Positions 1 through 8,051 of a stretch of 9,621 nucleotides of DNA are shown here, piece by piece. The notes beneath the pieces were generated by a model. That model did not search any database. It was not told the origin of the DNA and saw only the letters and a list, made by a program, of their open reading frames with translations. Location of the stretch: positions 1 through 9,621 of the forward strand of contig JAEZGR010000199.1 of the NCBI GenBank assembly GCA_023437255.1, read 5' to 3'. How positions within the stretch are numbered: the first letter of the stretch is position 1; each line of letters opens with the position of its first letter. The position numbers were made by a program, and so were the translations under genes. Source of the DNA: Pseudomonadota bacterium. GTDB lineage: Bacteria; Pseudomonadota; Gammaproteobacteria; Burkholderiales; Burkholderiaceae_B.

Positions 1-1
1 A

Positions 2-682
2 CGGGGCGGCATCAAGCCCTGGCGCCGGTCCTTGCGTCAGGCGGTACCGGCCAGCATTGGCGTGCATCATCTGCTGGCGTCATCGGCCATTCCGTTCGTG
101 TTTCCCGCGCAGGCAATGTTGGTTCACGGCCACACTGAATGGTGCGGCGATGGCTCGATGCGGCATCTGGCGCCCATCAGCCCGGCCATCCACCTGGGTG
201 CGGAAAAAATCTTTGTCGTAGGAACGAGTTACCGCGACGAGACCCACCCTGAACTACGCTCTTCAGACCCGCCGTACCCCTCATTGGCGCAGATCGGTGG
301 TCATGCGCTATTCAGTATTTTCCAGGATACCGTCGCAAGCGATTTTGAAAGTATGGAAAGGGTCAATAACCTGCTTGCCTTGCTGCCTCCAAATGTATTA
401 AAAAGCCAGTCGCTGCGCCCGGTCCGCATGTTGGCCATCACACCGAGCCGATCGCTTGATGAACTGGCCATGGCCCACTACAGGCAGATGCCCCGGGCGG
501 CACGTACCCTCTTTGCCGTTCTCGGTGTATCGTCGAGGTCCGGGAGCAGGGCAGGGGCCGCCCTGATCTCTTATTTGTTGTTTGAGGGGAGCTACACGCA
601 GGCACTTATCGAGTTGGGCCGCGCCGATGCCATGAGCCGGGCGGACGAAGTGCATGCGTTTTTCAAGGAGACGCCCGGATGA
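2..682 (+). CDS. Patatin-like phospholipase, C-terminal part (5' end outside window)
   Basis: The reading frame is open from the first bases of the window to a TGA at 680-682, so this is the 3' portion of a longer gene. The first TTG at 32 is not a convincing start because coding sequence continues upstream of it. The visible protein has the C-terminal half of a patatin domain: an ASSAIPFVFPA stretch, then WCGDGSMRHLAPISPAIHLGA, where Asp (codon 149-151) followed by Gly matches the catalytic Asp of the patatin Ser-Asp dyad (usually DGG or DGA). The GXSXG nucleophile motif and oxyanion loop should lie upstream, outside the window. Patatin proteins are acyl hydrolases acting on phospholipids or other acyl esters; the substrate here is unknown. 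About 150 further residues after the dyad Asp have no motif I recognise. The stop overlaps the start of the barstar gene by 4 bp, suggesting translational coupling. Confidence 0.85.
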   Translation, partial: RGGIKPWRRSLRQAVPASIGVHHLLASSAIPFVFPAQAMLVHGHTEWCGDGSMRHLAPISPAIHLGAEKIFVVGTSYRDETHPELRSSDPPYPSLAQIGGHALFSIFQDTVASDFESMERVNNLLALLPPNVLKSQSLRPVRMLAITPSRSLDELAMAHYRQMPRAARTLFAVLGVSSRSGSRAGAALISYLLFEGSYTQALIELGRADAMSRADEVHAFFKETPG

Positions 683-1146
683 GCCAGGTGCAATCATTGC
701 AGGAAAAATTGCAGAAAGGTGGCTTGGTGGACGTTTCATCCACAGAGCGGGATGAAGTGATGAAGGCCGCCGCCCAGGAAGGCCTGACCACGTTCGTGGT
801 CGATTGCGACCGCGCGCGCAGCCGGTCTGCCGTGCTGCGTGCGGTTGTGAAGGCTGTGGATTTCCCCGAATTCTTCGGCGGCAACCTCGACGCGCTCTAC
901 GACTGTCTGTGCGACACGGTGCTCGACCAAAAGGTCGGCCTGTTCTTGTGGTTCCACAATCTTCATTCGGGCGACGCCGCCCTTGAAGAAGACTCCGTCG
1001 CCATCGAGAACGTGTGCAACGATGCGGTTGAATTCGCTGCCAACAATGGCCGCGTCTTCGCCTATCACATCGTGCACGCCGGCCGGCATCCCGACCCCGA
1101 GCCCGGTGTCGCGCCTACGCCGTATTCCGGTTCGGCCGACGAATAA
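679..1146 (+). CDS. Barstar-family protein (ribonuclease-inhibitor fold)
   Basis: This 155-residue protein has a clear barstar core. FPEFFGGNLDALYDCLCD at about residues 62-79 lines up with LPEYYGENLDALWDCLTG of Bacillus amyloliquefaciens barstar (from memory). Asp71 and Asp75 match barstar Asp35 and Asp39, which contact the barnase active site; Asn69 and Cys76 match Asn33 and Cys40. An N-terminal extension of roughly 35 residues precedes the barstar part, and a Pro-rich tail follows it, making the protein much longer than the 90-residue Bacillus protein. The family binds and blocks barnase-type guanyl ribonucleases in the cytoplasm, but many proteobacterial members have no known partner. No barnase-like gene is visible here. 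The ATG overlaps the upstream patatin stop as ATGA, with a GGAG ribosome site at 667-670 inside the patatin gene. The family call is strong; the physiological role is unknown. Confidence 0.85.
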   Translation: MSQVQSLQEKLQKGGLVDVSSTERDEVMKAAAQEGLTTFVVDCDRARSRSAVLRAVVKAVDFPEFFGGNLDALYDCLCDTVLDQKVGLFLWFHNLHSGDAALEEDSVAIENVCNDAVEFAANNGRVFAYHIVHAGRHPDPEPGVAPTPYSGSADE

Positions 1147-1158
1147 ACTTCACGTGCC

Positions 1159-1183
1159 GGGCTGGTGCGTTCACGCCCAGCCC
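1159..1183. other. GC-rich hairpin at the convergent barstar/rsmE junction
   Basis: GGGCTGG at 1159-1165 is an exact inverted repeat of CCAGCCC at 1177-1183. After a one-base bulge, three further pairs (GCG with CGC) close a TTCA loop. It lies between two convergent genes and includes the rsmE stop codon. Neither strand has a strong T-run directly after the stem; the minus strand reaches a modest T-rich stretch (GTTTATT) only about 10 bases later. It could act as a weak bidirectional terminator or simply stabilise 3' ends. The structure is seen; the function is inferred. Confidence 0.35.
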
Positions 1184-1905
1184 TTCATGGCCGCCAGTGC
1201 CGCCATCAGTGCAACCCCGGCGGTTTCGGTGCGCAATACGCGGGGCCCGAAACTGACCGCGCGCAGGCCGTAGCTTCGCACCAGATCCAGTTCCTCCTCA
1301 GACCAACCACCCTCGGGCCCGACCAGCAGGGCCAACGGGCCGTCGTGGGCATGGATGGCTTGCGCCAGGCTTTGATCCGCCTCGGGGTGGCACGCCAGGC
1401 GCAGCAGGCCCGGCTCCGATTCGCTCGCCAGCCACTCAGCCAGCGTCTGGGGCGGGGCGACCTGCATGATGCGGTTGCGCCCGCATTGTTCGCTTGCCGC
1501 AACCGCGATGCGCTGCCAGTGCTGCAGGCGCTTCTCGCGGCGTTCGCCCGTCAGTTGAACGACGCTGCGTCGTGCCGCAATGGGTACGAGTTGCGAGACG
1601 CCCATTTCGACGGCTTTCTCGGTGATCCAGTCCATCTTGTCTGCCGCTGCAATGCCCTGCACGAGTACGGTGCGCACGGGCAGTTCGGCCTCGGCCGCAA
1701 CGTGGACGCCCACGTGAGCGTCAGCTCGCCGGCCTTCGACTTGCAGTTCTGCCAGGTAATGGCCGCCCTCACCATTGAACAAAATGATGGGGGCCCCGTC
1801 GCGCAGGCGCAAAACGCGCACGGCGTGATGGGCCAGCGCCTCGGGAAGCGTGATGGTCTGGCTCTCGGCCAGGGGCAAGGGGCAGTAAAAGCGGGGCAGG
1901 CTCAT
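1171..1905 (-). CDS. rsmE: 16S rRNA (uracil(1498)-N(3))-methyltransferase RsmE
   Basis: RsmE methylates N3 of U1498 in 16S rRNA in the assembled 30S subunit, using S-adenosylmethionine. The 244-residue product has the normal family length. The N-terminal PUA-like part carries HAVRVLRL (27-34). The SPOUT domain follows with EKAVEMGV (96-103), SEQCGR (138-143), the GPEGG cofactor-loop motif (196-200) and FGPRVLRTETA (219-229), the trefoil-knot signature. The ATG at 1905 gives the usual MSLPRFYC-type N terminus, although no clear Shine-Dalgarno sequence precedes it. It is transcribed away from tkt and converges on the barstar gene, leaving only 24 bp between the two stop codons. It is probably expressed alone from the 1906-2092 region. 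Confidence 0.96.
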   Translation of the reverse strand: MSLPRFYCPLPLAESQTITLPEALAHHAVRVLRLRDGAPIILFNGEGGHYLAELQVEGRRADAHVGVHVAAEAELPVRTVLVQGIAAADKMDWITEKAVEMGVSQLVPIAARRSVVQLTGERREKRLQHWQRIAVAASEQCGRNRIMQVAPPQTLAEWLASESEPGLLRLACHPEADQSLAQAIHAHDGPLALLVGPEGGWSEEELDLVRSYGLRAVSFGPRVLRTETAGVALMAALAAMKGWA

Positions 1906-1973
1906 GCGGTGACGGCGCGAGGAAGCAGAAAGACGGGTTCCGATACAGGCTCAATGATACCTTCCGGGGCCTT

Positions 1974-2003
1974 TTGGCCGTCAGGTGCGGCGCGGGCTAT
2001 ACA
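1974..2003 (+). promoter_or_regulatory. Candidate sigma-70 promoter for the tkt cluster (upstream option)
   Basis: TTGGCC at 1974-1979 and TATACA at 1998-2003 are separated by 18 bp and resemble -35 and -10 boxes. Transcription would start near 2010, giving a leader of about 80 nt before tkt. This competes with the extended -10 box at 2014-2022; the two may be alternatives or both used. The call rests on pattern matching only. Confidence 0.3.
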
Positions 2004-2013
2004 GTCGTGCGGG

Positions 2014-2022
2014 TGGTAAAAT
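2014..2022 (+). promoter_or_regulatory. Candidate extended -10 promoter for the tkt cluster (downstream option)
   Basis: TGGTAAAAT has the TGn extension followed by TAAAAT, a close match to the extended -10 consensus. No good -35 lies 16-18 bp upstream, which extended -10 promoters can tolerate. Transcription would begin near 2029, giving a leader of about 63 nt. The sequence just downstream is the least GC-rich part of the gap, as expected for a promoter melting region. Confidence 0.35.
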
Positions 2023-2092
2023 CCCTAGCTTTGTAAACTCTTAGAACGGGGCCAGCCGGCAGCCACCGCCCGCGCCTCATCGCAAATTCCCA

Positions 2093-4140
<2,048 letters not shown>

Positions 4141-4141
<1 letters not shown>

Positions 4142-4148
4142 AGGAGAT
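4141..4148 (+). promoter_or_regulatory. Strong ribosome binding site of gap overlapping the tkt stop
   Basis: AAGGAGAT starts on the last base of the tkt TAA and lies six bases before the gap ATG. It is the best Shine-Dalgarno sequence in the cluster. The tight arrangement indicates tkt and gap share a transcript and fixes the gap start at 4155. Confidence 0.85.
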
Positions 4149-4154
4149 CCGAAA

Positions 4155-5165
4155 ATGACGATTCGCGTGGCGATCAATGGTTATGGGCGCATCGGCCGCA
4201 ACATCCTGCGTGCCCACTACGAAGGCGGCAAGAAGCACGATATCGAGATCGTGGCCATCAATGATCTGGGTGCACCCAAGACAAACGCCCACCTCACCCA
4301 GTACGACAGCGCCCACGGCCGCTTCCCTGGCGAAGTGTCGGTCGACGGTGACTACATGGTTGTGAACGGCGACCGCATCCGTGTGCTGGCCGAACGTGAT
4401 CCCGCTGCGCTGCCCTGGGGTGAGCTGAATGTCGACGTCGTGCTCGAGTGCACCGGCTTCTTCACCAGCAAAGAGAAGGCATCGGCCCACCTGAAGGGTG
4501 GTGCCAAGAAAGTCATCATTTCCGCCCCCGGTGGCAAGGATGTTGACGCCACGATCGTGTACGGCGTGAACCATGGCGTGCTGAAGGCGTCCGACACGGT
4601 GATATCGAATGCATCGTGCACCACCAACTGTCTGGCACCCCTGGTCAAACCGCTGAACGAAAAACTGGGCATTGAAAACGGGCTGATGACCACAATCCAC
4701 GCCTATACCAATGACCAGGTCCTCACCGACGTCTATCACTCCGATCTGCGTCGCGCCCGTTCCGCCACGCAGAGCATGATCCCCACCAGCACTGGCGCTG
4801 CCGCAGCTGTGGGTCTGGTGCTGCCCGAACTGGCCGGCAAGCTCGACGGCTTCGCAATCCGTGTCCCGACCATCAACGTATCGATCGTCGACCTGTCGTT
4901 CGTGGCCTCGCGCGACACTTCGGTCGAGGAAGTGAACGGCATCCTGAAGGAAGCCGCACAGGGCGAGCTCAAGGGCATTCTCAATTACACCGACGAGCCG
5001 CTGGTTTCGATCGACTTCAACCACAGCCCTGCGTCCAGCACCGTCGACTCCCTGCTCACCAAGGTTTCGGGCCGTCTGGTCAAGGTCTCTTCGTGGTATG
5101 ACAACGAGTGGGGTTTCTCGAACCGCATGCTCGATACCACTGTCGCATTGATGACCGCGAAGTAA
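4155..5165 (+). CDS. gap: Type I glyceraldehyde-3-phosphate dehydrogenase
   Basis: GAPDH reversibly oxidises and phosphorylates glyceraldehyde 3-phosphate to 1,3-bisphosphoglycerate in the cytoplasm. The 336-residue protein has the full family layout. The Rossmann motif NGYGRIGRN is at 8-16. Asp37 (AINDL) is the acidic residue expected to hold the NAD ribose and disfavour [13 protein letters not shown] places the nucleophilic Cys at 155, and [10 protein letters not shown] gives the partner His at 182. The C-terminal WYDNEWG signature is present. Asp37 suggests an NAD-dependent enzyme usable for glycolysis and gluconeogenesis rather than an NADPH-specific photosynthetic isoform; cofactor use is inferred. 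It lies 13 bp after tkt and is followed by a hairpin before pgk. The frame is open upstream into tkt, but the start is settled by the strong ribosome site and the family N terminus. Confidence 0.97.
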   Translation: MTIRVAINGYGRIGRNILRAHYEGGKKHDIEIVAINDLGAPKTNAHLTQYDSAHGRFPGEVSVDGDYMVVNGDRIRVLAERDPAALPWGELNVDVVLECTGFFTSKEKASAHLKGGAKKVIISAPGGKDVDATIVYGVNHGVLKASDTVISNASCTTNCLAPLVKPLNEKLGIENGLMTTIHAYTNDQVLTDVYHSDLRRARSATQSMIPTSTGAAAAVGLVLPELAGKLDGFAIRVPTINVSIVDLSFVASRDTSVEEVNGILKEAAQGELKGILNYTDEPLVSIDFNHSPASSTVDSLLTKVSGRLVKVSSWYDNEWGFSNRMLDTTVALMTAK

Positions 5166-5185
5166 GCAATTCGTCAGTAGTGGCA

Positions 5186-5205
5186 AGGGCGGGGCAACCC
5201 GCCCT
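5186..5205 (+). terminator. Hairpin with GCAA tetraloop in the gap-pgk spacer (terminator or attenuator-like)
   Basis: GGGCGGG (5187-5193) and CCCGCCC (5198-5204) form a perfect stem, extended by an A-T pair to 8 bp, closed by a GCAA (GNRA) tetraloop that makes such RNA hairpins very stable. The sequence after the stem (CGTCGTTTC) has only a weak T content, so full intrinsic termination is doubtful. It begins about 20 bases after the gap stop. Partial termination, or protection of an upstream tkt-gap mRNA end from 3' exonucleases, would both raise gap over pgk. The structure is seen; the role is inferred. Confidence 0.5.
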
Positions 5206-5237
5206 CGTCGTTTCACAGCCTTCTTTTGGATCGCATC

Positions 5238-6437
5238 ATGACCTCAGTCCAGACCTTGTCCTCGTTGGCGCAATCCGGTGCATTGGCCGGCAAGCGCGTG
5301 TTCATCCGCTCCGACCTGAATGTGCCGCTCGACGGTGATCGCATCACCGAAGACACGCGCGTGCGCGCCTCGGTGCCCGCCATACGCATGGCGCTCGATG
5401 CCGGCGCCGCCGTCATGGTCACCTCGCACCTGGGTCGCCCCACCGAAGGCGAGCTGCGGCCCGAAGACACGTTGGCGCCGGTGGCACGGCGGCTTTCCGA
5501 GCTGCTGGGGCAGGAAGTGAGGCTGGTGCAGAATTGGGTCGACGGCGTCGAGGTCCAGCCCGGTGAGGTCGTGCTGCTCGAGAACTGCCGCTGCAATCGC
5601 GGCGAGAAGGCCAACGACGAAACGCTCTCGCGCAAGATGGCCGCACTCTGCGATGTGTACGTGAACGACGCCTTCGGCACCGCCCATCGCGCCGAGGCCA
5701 CGACCCACGGCATGGCGCGCTATGCGCCGGCTGCCTGTGCGGGCCCGCTGCTTGAGGCGGAGCTGACGGCGTTGGGTCGCGCGTTGAGCGAACCGCGTCG
5801 CCCCCTGGTCGCGATCGTTGCCGGTGCCAAGGTGTCGACCAAACTATCGATACTGCGCGCCCTTTCCGAGAAGGTCGACCAGCTGGTCGTGGGCGGTGGC
5901 ATTGCCAACACCTTCATGCTGGCCGAAGGACTGCCGGTGGGCAATTCGCTGGTCGAGGCCGACCAGGTCAGTGAGGCGCGAGCGGTGATCGACGCCATGA
6001 AGGCGCGCGGAGCCAGCGTGCCGATTCCGGTCGACGTGGTATGCGCTCCCACGTTTGCCGCCGATGCGCCGGCCACCACCAAAGCGGCGACCGAGATCAC
6101 GGCCGACGACATGGTGCTGGACATCGGTCCGCAAACCGCGCAGATTCTTGCCGATGTGCTCAAGGGTGCCGGTACCATCGTCTGGAATGGTCCCGTGGGC
6201 GTGTTCGAATTCGACGCCTTTGCCAACGGCACCGAGGTGGTGGCCCGCGCCATCGCTGAATCGCCCGCGTTCTCGATCGCCGGCGGCGGCGATACGCTGG
6301 CGGCCATTGCAAAGTACGGCATCGGCGATGATATCGGCTACATTTCCACCGGTGGCGGTGCCTTCCTCGAGTTTCTCGAGGGTCGCAAGCTACCGGCGGT
6401 CGCAGTGCTTGAGGAACGGGCCGCTCAACACCAATAA
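5238..6437 (+). CDS. pgk: Phosphoglycerate kinase
   Basis: Phosphoglycerate kinase transfers phosphate reversibly between 1,3-bisphosphoglycerate and ADP, the step after GAPDH. Counting from the ATG at 5238 the protein has 399 residues, a normal length. RSDLNVP (24-30) and SHLGRP (63-68) belong to the phosphoglycerate-binding N domain. [28 protein letters not shown] and AGGGDTLAA are the nucleotide-binding and hinge motifs of the C domain. A TTG four codons upstream (5226) is in frame, but the ATG is preferred because the extra residues add nothing to the family N terminus. Only a weak GGA precedes the ATG, so initiation may be modest. The 72-bp spacer from gap contains a stable hairpin; 64 bp separate the stop from the aldehyde dehydrogenase gene. 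Confidence 0.96.
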   Translation: MTSVQTLSSLAQSGALAGKRVFIRSDLNVPLDGDRITEDTRVRASVPAIRMALDAGAAVMVTSHLGRPTEGELRPEDTLAPVARRLSELLGQEVRLVQNWVDGVEVQPGEVVLLENCRCNRGEKANDETLSRKMAALCDVYVNDAFGTAHRAEATTHGMARYAPAACAGPLLEAELTALGRALSEPRRPLVAIVAGAKVSTKLSILRALSEKVDQLVVGGGIANTFMLAEGLPVGNSLVEADQVSEARAVIDAMKARGASVPIPVDVVCAPTFAADAPATTKAATEITADDMVLDIGPQTAQILADVLKGAGTIVWNGPVGVFEFDAFANGTEVVARAIAESPAFSIAGGGDTLAAIAKYGIGDDIGYISTGGGAFLEFLEGRKLPAVAVLEERAAQHQ

Positions 6438-6451
6438 GCGGTGCGCAATTC

Positions 6452-6484
6452 GCGGCCGTTGGAGCAGCGGGCCGCCTGCGGCCC
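6452..6484 (+). other. Two overlapping, mutually exclusive GC-rich stems between pgk and the aldehyde dehydrogenase gene
   Basis: GGGCCG (6469-6474) pairs perfectly with CGGCCC (6479-6484) around a four-base loop. Alternatively, GCGGCC (6452-6457) pairs with GGCCGC (6470-6475) around a 12-base loop. The two stems share 6470-6474 and cannot form together. The region ends six bases before the AAGGAG ribosome site of the next gene, and no T-run follows. It could be a transcript-processing or weak terminator element, or just chance structure in GC-rich DNA. Confidence 0.35.
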
Positions 6485-6501
6485 AACACGAAGGAGCTGG
6501 A

Positions 6502-7944
6502 ATGACGACGACGCATACGAACTTCATCGATAACGAATGGACGGCCGCCTACGACGGGAATACGGTCGATGTGACCGACCCTTCCACCGGCGAAGTCTTT
6601 GCGCAGATCGCACGTTCCGGCGGCTCCGAGATCGGTCGCGCCGTGCAGGCGGCGCGCAATGCGTTCAACGGGCAATGGGGCACCATGGCGCCGGCCGCGC
6701 GCAGCCGACTCTTGCTAAGGATCGCACATGCCCTGCTTGACCATGCCGACGAGCTGGCCGCACTCGAGCAGCGCGACACGGGCAAGCCGACCAGCCAGGC
6801 CAAGGCCGACGCTCAGGCGGTGGCGCGTTACTTCGAGTTCTATGCAGGCGCCGTCGACAAGCTGCATGGCGAAACGATTCCTTTCCCGCAGGAATACACC
6901 GTGCTCACGCTGCGTGAGCCGCATGGAGTCACCGGGCATATCGTGCCCTGGAACTACCCGTTGCAAATCTTCGGGCGTAGCGTGGCGGCCTCGCTGGCCG
7001 TGGGTAACGCGTGCGTCGTCAAGCCAGCCGAAGACGCCTGCCTCTCGATCCTGCGCGTGGCGCAGATCATGGCCGAGTGCGGCCTGCCCAAGGGCGCGCT
7101 GAATATCGTGACGGGCCTGGGAGCCGAGGCCGGCGCGGCGCTGGCCGCGCATCCCGGTGTCGACCACATTTCCTTCACCGGCTCGCCGCAAACCGGCTTG
7201 GCGGTCCAGATGGCCGCTGCGGCCAACTTTGTACCGGTGACCCTGGAGCTGGGCGGCAAGTCGCCGCAGCTGGTGTTTTCCGACGCGGATATCGAGGCCG
7301 CACTGCCTGTCCTGTTGAATGCGATCATTCAGAACGCGGGCCAGACTTGCTCCGCAGGCAGCCGCGTGCTAATTCAGCGGGCGGTTTACTCCGATGTAAT
7401 GGGGCGTCTCGCCGAGCTCTTCCAGGCCACCCGTACGGGCGCGGCGACCGACGATCCCGATTGTGGGCCGCTCATCAATGCACGGCAGCTTGCGCGCGTG
7501 AAGGGTTTTCTGGAAGAGGCCGATGAGGCGGGAATCTCGGTCCTCGCCAAAGGGCAGCTCGACGCCAATGCGCCGGCCGCCGGCTTTTATCAAGTGCCCG
7601 TGTTGCTGGGCGACGTACCGCATGACCACCGTCTGGCACAGGAAGAGATTTTCGGCCCCGTGTTGTGTGCGATTCCGTTCGATACCGAAGACGAGGCCGT
7701 GGCCATCGCCAACAGCACGCCTTACGGGCTGGTGGCCGGGGTCTGGACCCAGGACGGCGGGCGCCAGTTTCGTATGGCACGGCGCTTGCGCGCCGGCCAG
7801 GTGTTTGTGAACAACTATGGTGCCGGCGGCGGCGTGGAGCTGCCGTTTGGTGGCACCGGCCAGTCGGGCTTCGGGCGCGAAAAGGGATTTGAAGCGTTGT
7901 ATGGCTTCACCCGCCTGAAGACCGTGGCACTCAAGCATGGGTGA
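6502..7944 (+). CDS. NAD(P)-dependent aldehyde dehydrogenase, substrate unknown
   Basis: This 480-residue protein is a complete member of the aldehyde dehydrogenase superfamily, which oxidises aldehydes to carboxylic acids. PWNYP contains the oxyanion Asn151; Lys174 lies in the cofactor-binding VVKPAED; FTGSPQTG is the Rossmann glycine motif; LELGGKSPQ gives general-base Glu249; NAGQTCSAGSR gives nucleophile Cys283; EEIFGP (381-386) has the cofactor-ribose Glu382. The C terminus (NNYGAGGGVELPFGG) resembles, from memory, an uncharacterised group near betaine aldehyde dehydrogenases (CDD AAS00426-like), so the substrate cannot be named. A strong AAGGAG (6491-6496) five bases before the ATG sets the start, although the frame stays open upstream through pgk. 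It shares direction with the glycolytic genes but has no obvious step in their pathway. Less favoured codons cluster at 6706-6720 (CGA CTC TTG CTA AGG), suggesting lower expression than its neighbours. Confidence 0.93.
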   Translation: MTTTHTNFIDNEWTAAYDGNTVDVTDPSTGEVFAQIARSGGSEIGRAVQAARNAFNGQWGTMAPAARSRLLLRIAHALLDHADELAALEQRDTGKPTSQAKADAQAVARYFEFYAGAVDKLHGETIPFPQEYTVLTLREPHGVTGHIVPWNYPLQIFGRSVAASLAVGNACVVKPAEDACLSILRVAQIMAECGLPKGALNIVTGLGAEAGAALAAHPGVDHISFTGSPQTGLAVQMAAAANFVPVTLELGGKSPQLVFSDADIEAALPVLLNAIIQNAGQTCSAGSRVLIQRAVYSDVMGRLAELFQATRTGAATDDPDCGPLINARQLARVKGFLEEADEAGISVLAKGQLDANAPAAGFYQVPVLLGDVPHDHRLAQEEIFGPVLCAIPFDTEDEAVAIANSTPYGLVAGVWTQDGGRQFRMARRLRAGQVFVNNYGAGGGVELPFGGTGQSGFGREKGFEALYGFTRLKTVALKHG

Positions 7945-7945
7945 G

Positions 7946-7971
7946 GCCGCTGCGCGTGACGCCAGAGCGGC
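7946..7971 (+). other. Imperfect hairpin just after the aldehyde dehydrogenase stop
   Basis: GCCGCT (7946-7951) pairs with AGCGGC (7966-7971), with an inner GCG/CGC helix and a three-base bulge on the 3' side. It begins two bases after the stop codon and lacks a following T-run. It may end or stabilise the upstream transcript before a separate fba promoter. The evidence is structural only and weak. Confidence 0.3.
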
Positions 7972-7996
7972 GCCAGCAAACATTCTGGTTCACCCT

Positions 7997-8002
7997 TAAA
8001 AT
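7997..8002 (+). promoter_or_regulatory. Candidate -10 box of an internal fba promoter
   Basis: TAAAAT lies in the most AT-rich stretch of this part of the window (about 7978-8036), inside the 107-bp gap before fba. No convincing -35 sits at normal spacing and there is no TGn extension, so the call is tentative. Transcription would start near 8009, giving a leader of about 40 nt that ends in a strong AGGAGGT ribosome site. A separate promoter would let fba and purC be expressed apart from the upstream genes. Confidence 0.3.
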
Positions 8003-8038
8003 CTGACTGATTTCGTATTCAAACCATTTTCAAGACTC

Positions 8039-8045
8039 AGGAGGT
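8039..8045 (+). promoter_or_regulatory. Near-perfect Shine-Dalgarno sequence of fba
   Basis: AGGAGGT at 8039-8045, six bases before the ATG at 8052, is almost fully complementary to the 3' end of 16S rRNA. It fixes the start and suggests strong translation, in contrast to the weak sites before tkt and pgk. Confidence 0.85.
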
Positions 8046-8051
8046 CAAGTC

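Larger units (their letters stand above)
1906..2092. promoter_or_regulatory. Divergent intergenic region between rsmE and tkt
   Basis: This 187-bp gap between divergently transcribed genes must hold the promoter of the tkt cluster and probably that of rsmE. For rsmE, a TATCAT box on the minus strand (complement of 1954-1959) is a possible -10, with a poor and overly distant -35 (CTGACG). A short palindrome GGCC-TTTT-GGCC lies at 1968-1979. No long open frame, RNA gene or recognisable riboswitch was seen. Neither flanking start codon has a good Shine-Dalgarno sequence. Confidence 0.6.

Noticed and set aside
1165..2019. A 284-codon plus-strand frame opposite rsmE
   Set aside because: It is the complement of a clear rsmE gene; the translation is low-complexity (Gln, Ala, Arg, Gly) with no domain and no ribosome site.
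5226..5237. TTG at 5226 as the pgk start
   Set aside because: It adds only four residues and has no better ribosome site than the ATG at 5238.
6055..6501. Possible N-terminal extension of the aldehyde dehydrogenase back into pgk
   Set aside because: The frame is open, but the translated stretch is Arg/Pro/Ser-rich and unlike the family, and it overlaps pgk in another frame. The ATG at 6502 has a strong AAGGAG and gives the normal length.
6728..7102. Small plus-strand frame inside the aldehyde dehydrogenase gene preceded by AAGGA
   Set aside because: The AAGGA-ATG pairing arises from out-of-frame codons of the intact enzyme, and the translation has no recognised features.
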